NCBI GenBank assembly: GCA_013365365.1
Contig: JABVXU010000729.1
Span: 1-23,688, forward strand
Length of the DNA stretch: 23,688 bases
Reading direction: 5' to 3'
Source: Cruorifilaria tuberocauda
Taxonomy: Eukaryota; Nematoda; Chromadorea; Rhabditida; Onchocercidae
Below, piece by piece: positions 12,301 to 20,130 of this stretch (positions are counted from its first letter, which is position 1; each line of letters begins with the position of its first letter). Under the pieces are notes generated by a model. The model had not been told where the DNA came from, did no database searches, and saw nothing but the letters and a program-made list of their open reading frames with translations. The position numbers and the translations under genes were made by a program.

Positions 12301-15300
12301 TGGATCAAGAACCATGTGAAATGATTGATAGATATTACAGTTTGTCAGAATCTGAAAAGCGTCGTCTAGAATTAGACGAGGATCATCTTTTGTCAACATT
12401 GCTTCATAATTTAACATCATATATGATTATGTGCGGCGGAGGTCAACGAACTGTTCAGCAGGTCATAAATTGTTCTTCTGATATTTTTGCATATTTTAAA
12501 ATTGAAGAAAAAATATTTTTGTCATTTACAGCTATCAACGGATAAATCACAAAAGATCAATTAACAATTAATATTTCTAAAACGGAAATATTTTTTTTTC
12601 TTTCATCATAGTCTCTTTGATCAAAACTATTACAATAATAATCATTGAATTTGTTTTAGATTTCATAGTCTTTCCACAGCTTAATTAAAAGATGAAATTA
12701 AAACGGAATGGTTTAATGCTTCGTATCGTAAGCCTCTTTGCTGGAGGTCAAACGATGCAAGCCATAACCGACGTTTAGTCGTGCCGCCATAATAAAAAAT
12801 GAGCTGCATTAAACGACCTAATAATTTTGAGTTGATCCGACAAATCATTAGCTACATAATTTTTCAAAACTTTTCAGAATGTCTATAAATTAAAATTTGC
12901 ATTAAATTTCAGAAAATACGACGGTTGTTAGGTAAAGCTCATATTGGTTTGGTTTATTCAAAAACCATCAATCAACTTTTGGATAATCTTCCAAAAACTG
13001 TCAGTATTTGACATTGCTTATTTCGTTTTTTTACCCTTTTTTACCCCTTTATTGTTATTGGTTTAATCGCTGATAACTTGATGAATAAATTAGAGCGAAT
13101 TTGATGATTGACTTCTTGAATCGCTTTAGCAAGTTTTTTGTCTAATCATTCTAAAAGTACATGATTGTTTGAATATATGAATTTGTCTTATAAAAATCAT
13201 ATTTTGTTTCCTAAAAATTATGACTGTTGTGGAAGCGTCTAGTTTTAGCAAAGTAATGAAATACCGTTGAAACCGCTCGGAAGTCGTCTCATTCAAAAAC
13301 AATCATTTACTGTTCATGAAGGAGCTACAGCGCAAGATCCATTGATGTTTGTGGAGGTAAACTAAAATCTGTTTCATTGTAATCAAATATAAAATTTGAA
13401 AACAGAGTGTTAGAATTCTATCTTAAATAGTAGTAGCTAATTTTTTTCATGTTTCTAAAGGCATGATTTGGTTTTAATGCTGCTTTTGACTTTGAATTTT
13501 TGTTTAAAAATAACATAAGTAGTTTGTAATGCAGTATTTTTCGAGGTATGTGATGATGCAGTGGTACTTCGAGCCGTAACAGGTGCCATCACAGAACGGT
13601 GGTGGTATGAACGCATAGTGAATATGACGTATTCTCCCAAAACACGGGTTTTATGCTTATGGCGACGACATGACGGGAAAGTGCATATGCACAAATTTTA
13701 CACTAGAAAGGTTATACCTATTTGTTTTAGTTTGCCACGATACACTTCTTTAAGTTTATGATTCAAAAAAATTTTGTCGTTTTAGTCAAATGCAGCTTGA
13801 ATGTAAGACTTCTTTGTAAATTTTCTTTATATTTTTTTTCGAGATTACAGTGCCGTGAATTGTATACCGCAATGAAGGAAGCGATGGAACGAGCTGCAGT
13901 ACGAGGGAAAGTTATACTATCGGGACGAGATTTGGGTGGCGAATTTCCGGTTCAGGATATGGAATCAAATCAAGGTGGATTACTCCAAGTGCGAATAGAT
14001 GGTATAACGTTGCTTTTCGAAGAGAGGCAGGTAATGCTACCGCTAACATCCCTTTTTTTGTTTCAAAGTTTTGGAATTTTTAGCAAATTATGGCTCTATT
14101 CCAATTTTTCAGCATTTCGTTGAATTGAGCAATATTAAAAAGTGCAATACGTTTGGTGGAAACGTATTTGTTCTTGAGGAATATGGTAAGTCATTTTTGC
14201 GCAAAATTTGCACAGGCTAATTTTTTGAAACTTTCTATTTCACATAATTATAAACATAAGATTAAAAAATGTTTGAAACTCATATTTCATACTTGTTTAA
14301 CTTTAACTTCTCTCATTATGCAGTATTATTTTTTGTTGAGCATATATGCTAAGTCTCACTTTGAGTTCCTTTTTGAATCAGTTCTATTTCTGGTTTTAGA
14401 TTTGAAAAAAACCTTCCAGCAGCTTAAGTTATATGTTTTAGATCACCAAAATTTTAAACAAAAATTTTGTCAATATGTACCATTCCTTATTATGTGATAC
14501 TTCGATATCATCTTACTGCACTGGTTCTTTCAATGTCATTCTTTTCCAGAAACATAACTTTAAAATTTCGATCAAGTACTTTATTCGTGATATATTTTAA
14601 ATGAGAAGATAAATATTTATTGAGTCTTATAAAACTTCAAAAGAAGTATTTTTTTTCCAAAATTATCTATATATTACTAATTTTTCTATATATAAATGTA
14701 ATAATAAATGTTTTACAGATCGCAAAAGGAATGAACTGATAGAAAGGCGTTATTTATCGCAAATGGTAAGATTTAAATCCGAAATTTTGAAAGTTCGACT
14801 GTAGAATCTTCTAAGTAACAGTTCGTGATTATGATTTTTTGCAGAATACTTTCAGTAAGCAACTCTAACATTTTTATATATATTCGTGATAAAATCTGTT
14901 GGGTGCTGCATGTTTGTCAATATTGTTAAAAATATGATTTTTTAACTTTACTTAAATTTTAATTTCATTCCTTTTTATCGTTGCTAGCAAGCAAACATCG
15001 CCCTCATCTTTAAATGTTTTTCTACAAAAAATGGAATGAGAAAAGTGCATGATTATGATTTGTTTTAAAAGACTAGCGGATGTACGTGTCGGAATATTTG
15101 TTTGGTTACTTATCTTAAAATGTAATTCATATTGGTGAGAAAAATGGAAAAAATCGGAAAATATGTGAAAAATCTTTTAAAATTGTTATTATTGTTGTTG
15201 ATGTTTGCATGAGTGTTATATTTGTGATTTAGGCATCCGATATTGCATGGTCATTACATCGTGTGTTTTCCGTACGTTACACAGAACAATCTTTAAATAG

Positions 15301-15795
15301 GCACAAAAATAACGTAAATGATGCAAATTCTACATCAGAATCAACTTCATGCATACATTCGACGTATAATGACGATTTATCAAGCAACTGAAGTGTCGCT
15401 ACCGTAAATGACCATTTTGGCTGAATTTGATTAATTATCAATCTGTGAACATGTGAACAGATATATATACAAAGAAGTCGTCGTTGTTAACAATGTAATA
15501 GCTTTTTTATTTATTGTTTTGGTATCCCGATATTATTTAAACTTTAAACTTAATGTTATGCATGTTACATCTGACAAATTGCATGTTGCATTTAAATATG
15601 TTTAATTATAGTGTTAGCTTTAGACAATCAATAAATTTTAATCTGTTTTAGGCTGATCAGATCTGCTATGCGGTTTTATGTGTTTTCTCGATCGTTGCTA
15701 CAGGCCGTCGAACAAATGATCTGAGTAAAAGGCGCATGAAATTTCCCAAAAGCCAATCATCACCAACACATTTTTCATTGAAATCAAAACCGTAA
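3674..15795 (+). CDS. aex-3: AEX-3/MADD-type DENN domain Rab3/Rab27 guanine nucleotide exchange factor, 31-exon gene
   Basis: Family role: AEX-3/MADD catalyses GDP-GTP exchange on Rab3 and Rab27 at presynaptic and neurosecretory vesicles; in worms it is needed for synaptic transmission and the defecation motor programme. Seen here: exons at 3674-3721, 4014-4203, 4406-4586, 4836-4979, 5072-5219, 5571-5723, 5953-6084, 6760-6933, 7037-7168, 7248-7399, 7615-7762, 8006-8078, 8269-8376, 8685-8796, 8947-9043, 9136-9282, 9413-9514, 9668-9828, 10110-10290, 10471-10662, 10859-11048, 11279-11502, 11741-11855, 12211-12461, 12913-12999, 13249-13356, 13546-13710, 13851-14030, 14113-14185, 14719-14765, then 15233-15391 or 15652-15795. 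All phases agree, giving 1457 or 1452 aa, close to worm AEX-3. The start ATG precedes [10 protein letters not shown], the usual MADD N-terminus, and has A at -3. Family assignment is very secure. Exact ends of the weakly conserved linker exons are less so. No frameshift or internal stop was found. Confidence 0.95.
5072..6933 (+). CDS. aex-3: aex-3 exons 5-8: central DENN (cDENN) catalytic core
   Basis: Exons 5072-5219, 5571-5723, 5953-6084 and 6760-6933 encode residues about 188-390. Exon 6 reads [20 protein letters not shown] then ELLG. Exon 7 reads [13 protein letters not shown] and [14 protein letters not shown]. Exon 8 reads [17 protein letters not shown] and VVDLD. These blocks are near-identical across MADD proteins and are the most conserved part of DENN-type GEFs. 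Exons 6, 7 and 8 are all phase 0-0 (153, 132 and 174 nt), so skipping any one would keep frame. The exon 6 acceptor is the less usual TTTTAAG. Confidence 0.94.
7037..8078 (+). CDS. aex-3: aex-3 exons 9-12: downstream DENN (dDENN) module
   Basis: Exons 7037-7168, 7248-7399, 7615-7762 and 8006-8078 encode residues about 391-558. Diagnostic stretches are [20 protein letters not shown] across exons 9/10, [31 protein letters not shown] at the start of exon 11, IGDKGKWF, and [18 protein letters not shown] across exons 11/12. The order and spacing match the dDENN region of vertebrate MADD. The exon 11 donor is placed at 7763 (GTTTGT) because it joins in frame to VYSND in exon 12. Confidence 0.92.
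8269..9828 (+). CDS. aex-3: aex-3 exons 13-18: Ser/Thr-rich low-conservation linker
   Basis: Exons 8269-8376, 8685-8796, 8947-9043, 9136-9282, 9413-9514 and 9668-9828 encode residues about 559-800. Exon 13 is acidic with Ser ([22 protein letters not shown]). Exons 14-16 are Ser/Thr-rich. Exons 17-18 read [17 protein letters not shown] and [20 protein letters not shown]. In MADD the matching region is the disordered, heavily phosphorylated and alternatively spliced middle, and I assume the same here. Exons 16 (147 nt) and 17 (102 nt) are phase 0-0 and skippable in frame. Exons 15 and 16 use AAG acceptors (8944-8946 and 9133-9135). Boundaries rest on frame and splice signals more than on homology. 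Confidence 0.8.
8838..8883. repeat. Short tandem repeat of ATTGAATGTC-like units in aex-3 intron 14
   Basis: Four near-copies of (T)ATTGAATG(T/A)C run from 8838 to 8883, inside the intron 8797-8946. Confidence 0.8.
9354..9384. repeat. (TA)n microsatellite in aex-3 intron 16
   Basis: About 15 TA units lie in the 130-nt intron 9283-9412, some 28 nt before the exon 17 acceptor. Length variation is likely between individuals. Confidence 0.9.
10110..10662 (+). CDS. aex-3: aex-3 exons 19-20: conserved helical block after the linker
   Basis: Exons 10110-10290 and 10471-10662 encode residues about 801-925. The sequence includes [35 protein letters not shown], then [36 protein letters not shown]. 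Vertebrate MADD has the same block after its linker (consensus ...LDGQGVG..., then LLEIAQTHYYSKE). It looks all-helical and no catalytic residue is known here. The acceptor of exon 19 is a tandem TAGTAG (see findings), so the exon may start at 10107 or 10110. Confidence 0.9.
10859..11502 (+). CDS. aex-3: aex-3 exons 21-22: proline-rich segment with SH3-ligand motifs
   Basis: Exons 10859-11048 and 11279-11502 encode residues about 926-1063. Exon 21 carries [13 protein letters not shown], then [11 protein letters not shown]. Exon 22 begins, after a split Pro codon, [19 protein letters not shown] and PPLPPR both fit the class II SH3 ligand pattern PxxPxR. The rest of exon 22 is polar and probably disordered. 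I do not recall such a cluster at this place in vertebrate MADD, so it may be nematode-specific. The reading frame is secure because both exons are phase-compatible and open. Confidence 0.85.
11741..14765 (+). CDS. aex-3: aex-3 exons 23-30: MADD C-terminal death-domain/PH-like region
   Basis: Exons 11741-11855, 12211-12461, 12913-12999, 13249-13356, 13546-13710, 13851-14030, 14113-14185 and 14719-14765 encode residues about 1064-1405. Key blocks are [33 protein letters not shown] and [13 protein letters not shown] (exon 24), [16 protein letters not shown] (25), [10 protein letters not shown] (26), [34 protein letters not shown] and KFYTRK (27), [14 protein letters not shown] and GGEFPVQDM (28), [20 protein letters not shown] (29). 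This is the region of MADD that binds the TNFR1 death domain in mammals and contains a PH-like fold. EEY...SQM of exons 29-30 has exactly the length of the vertebrate equivalent, so no exon is missing there. Confidence 0.92.
12711..12814. repeat. GC-richer intronic island bounded by short inverted ends
   Basis: GTTTAATGC at 12711-12719 is matched by its complement GCATTAAAC at 12806-12814. Internal short stems are visible (CCTC..GAGG near 12732-12747, CGAC..GTCG near 12769-12781). It lies in intron 24 (12462-12912). It could be a small mobile-element remnant or a structured element. No transposase is readable. Confidence 0.4.
15233..15391 (+). CDS. aex-3: aex-3 alternative last exon 31a (proximal)
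   Basis: A TTTAG acceptor at 15228-15232 opens a phase-0 exon reading [19 protein letters not shown], then a polar Ser/Asn/Thr-rich tail ending DDLSSN and TGA at 15389-15391. Joined to exon 30 it gives a 1457-aa protein. The first 17 residues align without gaps to exon 31b (6 identical, several conservative) and to the MADD C-terminus (MAHEICYSVLCLFS in vertebrates). A poly(A) hexamer follows at 15630-15635. A GTAAAT at 15314, in phase 0, would also let the first 81 nt act as a cassette exon spliced to 31b. Confidence 0.8.
   Translation, partial: ASDIAWSLHRVFSVRYTEQSLNRHKNNVNDANSTSESTSCIHSTYNDDLSSN
15630..15635 (+). promoter_or_regulatory. Poly(A) signal AATAAA for the exon 31a transcript
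   Basis: AATAAA lies 239 nt after the exon 31a stop and 16 nt before the exon 31b start. Cleavage 10-20 nt downstream would fall on or next to the 31b acceptor, so polyadenylation here and splicing to 31b should exclude each other. Confidence 0.6.
15652..15795 (+). CDS. aex-3: aex-3 alternative last exon 31b (distal, closest to the canonical MADD C-terminus)
   Basis: The acceptor CTGTTTTAG ends at 15651. The exon is phase 0 and reads [18 protein letters not shown], then a basic tail ([14 protein letters not shown]) and TAA at 15793-15795, 47 residues. Joined directly to exon 30 (...YLSQM) it reproduces the vertebrate end (...YKTPM|AHEICYSVLCLFSYV) at matching length, so this is very probably a real coding exon and the ancestral C-terminus. 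AATAAA at 15845-15850 would end this transcript. Confidence 0.85.
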   Translation, partial: ADQICYAVLCVFSIVATGRRTNDLSKRRMKFPKSQSSPTHFSLKSKP

Positions 15796-15844
15796 TACTG
15801 TTGGTTACATGCACTTGTGCCGTTTGTATTTTTTTTTCTTTCAA

Positions 15845-15850
15845 AATAAA
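15845..15850 (+). promoter_or_regulatory. Poly(A) signal AATAAA for the exon 31b transcript
   Basis: AATAAA begins 50 nt after the exon 31b stop, at the usual spacing for a nematode 3'UTR. A second AATAAA at 16329-16334 could give a longer form. Confidence 0.55.
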
Positions 15851-16600
15851 TTAGTAGTTGATGATACTTTATTCATGCATTTTTTAAATTTAATTGATTA
15901 TATAAATTATAAATGTCACACGTTTATTCATTCCGTAATGTCTTCCATTTTAATTTGTTGGAGTAATTTATATTGGTTGAAATTCAAAAAAATACTGAAA
16001 CTCAAAATTGGTTAAGAAATAGCATCGAACCAATTTTTTTTGAATCCATAAATTTAATTTCAAGCATATCAGACACTGACTAGCATGCCAAAATGAACAT
16101 GATTGCCAGTTTTCTTCATAAATCACCTTTGTTTATCCAAAAAAATATATTAAAGAAAAAAAAATCTCTAAATAATCTGGATATCAGTCTAAGCCTTCAA
16201 AAATTATTTCGAACGCATTTTCTTTCTTTTCAAGTTGAAAAAAAAATACCCATTTCGAAGTATTTTTCCTGTTAAATTTGTATATTTTGTTTGTGCGTCT
16301 ATTTCGTCTTGATGATTGTTTCTATGTAAAATAAAAGAAAGCGTACAATGTGTTGTAGTTAATTTCGAAAAATACGTTAAATCATAAATTATGAGAAATA
16401 TCCTTAATCACATCCTCAATTCAAATAATCTGCACTTTTTTCTTCTTATGCATCGATAATAGCAATTGATCTTCTGATGCTTGCATGTTCATTGCTTATT
16501 AAATCTGATGCAATCCTGAAATTTTACCAATTGGTAACTCTTTCGAACTTTCTGGATAGATTTTTGGTTCAATTCTCTAAAAGCTTAATCTCTATTGAAG
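15851..16600. other. Intergenic gap between the convergent 3' ends
   Basis: AT-rich with no supported gene. Open frames at 15809-16015 and 16093-16275 are low-complexity Phe/Lys/Leu strings without splice or family support. It probably holds only 3'UTR ends. Confidence 0.6.
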
Positions 16601-16606
16601 TTTATT
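16601..16606 (-). promoter_or_regulatory. Poly(A) signal of the claudin-like gene
   Basis: TTTATT on the plus strand (AATAAA on the minus strand) lies 66 nt past the TAA at 16675-16673, giving a short 3'UTR. It also supports exon 7 as the true last exon. Confidence 0.6.
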
Positions 16607-16672
16607 GTATTTGAATGTTAAACATAAAGTTCATGTAAAAATTATTTCGGGAGAAAACAAGAAAATTCTATT

Positions 16673-18592
16673 TTAACGACGATACCTTGATCGACAACGC
16701 TTTGTATGATACCGACAATAACATTTTTTCAGAAAATGTGTTTCATCCATTTTATCTAACAAAGATCTGAAAATTGAGAGATAGAAAATTGATAGATTTT
16801 TCGCAAATCATGATATATTTGTTAAAATCGTTGGCCAAAAAAAAAGAAAATAAATTTAATGATTCATTTTTGGAATTTTAAAAGTGTAAACTACAAAGCA
16901 TAAATTTTATTGAAATTTAATAGCAATCCTAAAAATTCAAAAATAAAAGAAACCTTATGCGATATTTGTTAAACATACGTTCATCACGTTTAGCCATGTA
17001 AACAACAAGAGAAAATAATGCAGCAAATTCATTTCCCAAAAATGAAATCTAAAAAAAAAGGAATAATTCATTTCACCTGGATATAAGTTATGGATATTTA
17101 AATTTCTTATAGCAAAATTTTTAAATATGAAAGAAGAGTTACTTTAAGCATAATGAAGGAATATCCATATGAGTAATGAAAAAGTGGATCATCCATTTTT
17201 GAAATAGCATAAATTTTATTGCCCACTTCTTTAGAAACAGCAGCCATGTAAACAATTATACATGCAAAATTTGCCATTCCTAAAAATATTTTCAAAAAAT
17301 AAATTTAATTTCAGTAGAATTTTAATTTTGAAAATTTTGCGATAATTGTTTATAAATAATTATTATTTGATTAGACAAATTTTTTCTTTCAATCAAAATT
17401 AAATATTTGTTAAAGGATTCAGACCTGATAAAATATGCAATACCGAGCAACACATAAGAGAATGATAAGGCCATTCTTGAAAATTACATATTATAGCATT
17501 AATTAGACCAAAAATAATTAATATAGCACCAGAAATCATAAAGATGAATGAACGATGTACTGAAACTGAAATTAAATTTTGATTTTATATTAAAATATTA
17601 AGAAATTGATTACAAAAAGAAGAAATTATATTAATCTTGTTTAATTTAATTCTTTTTCTTCAATTTTATTTAAATTAACTTTAATCTTAATTTTAATTTT
17701 TATTTAGATCAATTTCAATTCTATTAAATAATTTCATTAAAAATTACTGCCTTCAATAAATGGTATAAAATAACTTACATTCAACAGAAGTGGTAACATC
17801 ATATGGTTCTTCCGTTGTAAAATAATTCACTTTTGTACAATGAAAGTCAGTTACAGCTAAATGCTATCAAAAATTTTAAGCTTAAATTTAAATCACATAA
17901 ATTCTCCCTAATACTAAAATATCATATGCTTAAAAAATACCAAAAATTCATTGTTTAAAAAAAAATTCTAAATGAAAAACCTGAAATAATTAAATCTAAG
18001 TATTATTTAAAATTAGTCAAATATTAAGATGGTATAACTCAATTGTGACAAATAAATATCACGAACGATCAAGCCAACAAAAAAGCCATGGACCAAGAGT
18101 TGCATTTTTGTAATAAACAGTTTGATCTAGAATATCTTCATCACCATTTTCAATAGTATCATTTGGATGTACGTAATACTTTAAAACTTCCGTTGTATAC
18201 AACCAATTATTTGTACATGTACCTTTAAATATTATCATTTGTAATTTAAAATTTAATTAAATAAGCTACAGTGACTTGTATCAATTACTTTACTTTCTTT
18301 TTTTTCCATATTTATGATTGAAAAAAAAATTTTTCTCAAGAAACAACCAATATTAATTTATTTAAATACAATATTCATATTTATTTTTAAATGTAAATAT
18401 AAAAAATTAAAAATGAGGAAATTTTGTAAAAATTGATTAGAAAAATTTTTTTAATTATTAATAATGATCACACTTACTTATAATGCAAAAGATGCAGGTA
18501 ATGATAGAATTGCAGCAGGCAATTTTAATTAAAAATCGTTGATTCATATGGGAAATTTTAATAAATTGGTTAGGTAATACCGGTGAAATCAT
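16673..18592 (-). CDS. Four-pass claudin/PMP22-superfamily-like membrane protein, 7 exons
   Basis: Exons, in transcript order: 18592-18478, 18222-18067, 17856-17779, 17565-17425, 17279-17143, 17048-16954, 16766-16673. They join in frame to 816 nt, 271 aa. TM1 is about residues 20-38 (FLIKIACCNSIITCIFCII). The large first extracellular loop is 39-122 and contains W45, G82-P-W84, C87 and C97: the claudin-type W-GLW-C-C signature with nine residues between the cysteines. TM2 is about 123-143, TM3 154-178, TM4 210-228 (ISFLGNEFAALFSLVVYMA). N59-D-T and N78-A-T are glycosylation sequons in the loop. The tail 229-271 is basic and ends KKCYCRYHTKRCRSRYRR. Relatives include nematode claudin-like and Clc-like proteins and channel gamma-type subunits; which one cannot be decided. 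An in-frame TAA at 18619-18617 just upstream supports the ATG at 18592. The gene is convergent with aex-3. Confidence 0.82.
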
Positions 18593-18633
18593 TTTTTTCG
18601 CTGTTTTTTTTTTCAGTTAAACCTAAACCGATA
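18593..18633 (-). promoter_or_regulatory. Likely 5' leader of the claudin-like gene bounded by an acceptor
   Basis: On the minus strand AATTTCAG ends at 18634, followed by a 41-nt leader and the ATG at 18592. The site could be a spliced-leader trans-splice acceptor, or the acceptor for an upstream non-coding exon such as 19112-19180. Usage is inferred. Confidence 0.45.
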
Positions 18634-19111
18634 CTGAAATTAAATATTTTTTGTTTGTTAAAATTTTAGGAAAAAAATTATTTTTCAAACATTGATCAAA
18701 ATAATAATTGAAATTTTTGCTATAAAGTAAATTGTAAATATTAGTAAAATGATTTGTATATATTAAATATTATCGTAAAAAAAGATTTGAAGGATAAAAA
18801 TGTATATTTCAAAAAGTTAATCATCATTTTTAACAAAGTGGTATTTAGAAAAAATGGAATGAAATCGTTATCAAAGATTATTTGTATTAACAAAACAAAG
18901 ATTTGAATGAAAAAGTAGAAAATTCGGATGATTTGGATAATAATATGAATAAATGATGTCTGATTTAAAATTTTGAAGCTAACAATGTTGTTAGTCAATA
19001 AAGTAAACATAAAAGTTTTTCATTGAAAATGTTAATCTAATAATAAAAATCAGTAGCAAGTCAATTTGTGGACCTTTTTTTTAATAATCACTTTTTTTTT
19101 TTCTCACTTAC

Positions 19112-19180
19112 TTCCTTTCCTCTTCGTAAATTTCGATAATCAACTTGACGAATTGAATGTAAATTTTTTGCCTCTTCAAT
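19112..19180 (-). other. Exon-like segment, possibly a 5'UTR exon of the claudin-like gene
   Basis: On the minus strand the acceptor TTCTTTTCAG ends at 19181 and a strong donor GTAAGTGA starts at 19111, enclosing 69 nt. Two of three frames are open, one reading EEAKNLHSIRQVDYRNLRRG. Splicing to the acceptor at 18634 puts a stop in every frame before the ATG at 18592, or leaves the claudin frame, so it cannot add N-terminal residues there. It may be untranslated, or belong to another transcript. Confidence 0.35.
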
Positions 19181-19240
19181 CTGAAAAGAATTACTGAAAT
19201 TGTTGAAAATGAAAGAAAAATTATTATTTAATAAGACTAC

Positions 19241-19730
19241 ATTTGTAAATATTAATAACGAAACATTGATAAAAATTAACTTAATACATTATTTGAAGTA
19301 ATATTTAAAAATAGTGAATTTTGAAATTAGTTTATTTGGATGTAAATCAATTTGAAATATTATAATTTAACTTTGATAAAAAGATCATTTAATGAAGGAA
19401 AAAAAACTTAATACGTTATTTGAAATATTTTAGAACAGTTAGTGAATTTTGAAATTAGTTAGTTGGAAATGCAAATAAATTTAAAATATTATAATTTAAC
19501 TTTGATAGAGTTGGCATTTAGTCATAGTTTTACTAAATATTTTTAAATATTACTTGAAATAATGTAATAAGTTAATTTTTCAATTAGCTGGAATTATAAA
19601 TCAATTTAAAATATAATTTTAATAAAAATGTCATTTAGTAATAGTTTCATTAAATATTTTAAAATATTTAATTCAAATAATGTATCAAGTTGATTTTTAT
19701 CGTCGATTTATCATATTAATATTTGCAAAT
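19241..19730. repeat. Foldback element, about 490 bp, with about 70-bp terminal inverted repeats and internal tandem copies
   Basis: The left end (19241-19310) and the complement of the right end (19661-19730) share AAATATTAATA, GATAAAAAT.AACTT.ATACATTATTTGAA and the flanking spacing. Inside, a unit of about 125 bp is repeated: copy 1 near 19280-19397, copy 2 near 19407-19525, and a diverged third. AAATATTATAATTTAACTTT is shared by copies 1 and 2. The pattern resembles a MITE/foldback remnant. No coding potential and no clear target duplication. Confidence 0.55.
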
Positions 19731-20130
19731 TTAATTGTTTTAACTAGTAATTTCTTCTTAATTTAAGCAATTTCAACGATCGAATTTAACTAAATTTTTG
19801 AATAAAACATACAACTTTTTTTTTTCATTTATATATAAAAATAATTTCTCTTTTCTATTTAGAAAATCATTTAACTTTTTTTCTCATCCATTTCTAAAAT
19901 TAATAAATTTTTCTTACTATACACTTCTTGCACTTCATGAAAACCTGAAACTGAACCAACAAAGGAGAACAAAAATTCAAAAAAGAATAATCACGAAAAT
20001 CCTACTGATCCAAGTCAAAAAAAATTAAATAACCAATCTGCATAAACAATAAAGTTTTAAAATTATTTATTTCAACATTAATTAATTCATTTTTTTCATT
20101 TATTTCATAAACAAACTATTTATTTCAGTA

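Noticed and set aside
12530..12572. Acceptor-like TTTACAG followed by a short open frame after exon 24.
   Set aside because: It stops within ten codons with no donor, and exon 24 joins exon 25 in frame at the conserved KIRRLLGK block.
12700..12830. Reading the GC-richer intronic island as a transposase fragment.
   Set aside because: Minus-strand translation gives a short open stretch but no catalytic motif of mariner or other families could be identified.
13455..13694. 79-codon minus-strand open frame.
   Set aside because: It is the antisense shadow of aex-3 exon 27, which encodes strongly conserved MADD sequence.
14400..14434. Exon-like stretch ([11 protein letters not shown]) in intron 29 behind a good acceptor TGGTTTTAG.
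   Set aside because: The donor is weak, it leaves the wrong phase for exon 30, and exons 29-30 already match the family length exactly.
16929..16953. Ending the claudin-like gene at the TAG at 16931-16929 by reading through exon 6.
   Set aside because: A donor at 16953 joins in phase to a strongly coding exon at 16766-16673 with its own poly(A) signal. Kept only as a possible alternative end.
18741..19010. 89-codon minus-strand open frame.
   Set aside because: Almost entirely Phe/Ile/Leu/Asn from AT-rich DNA, with no family, no splice context and no composition shift.
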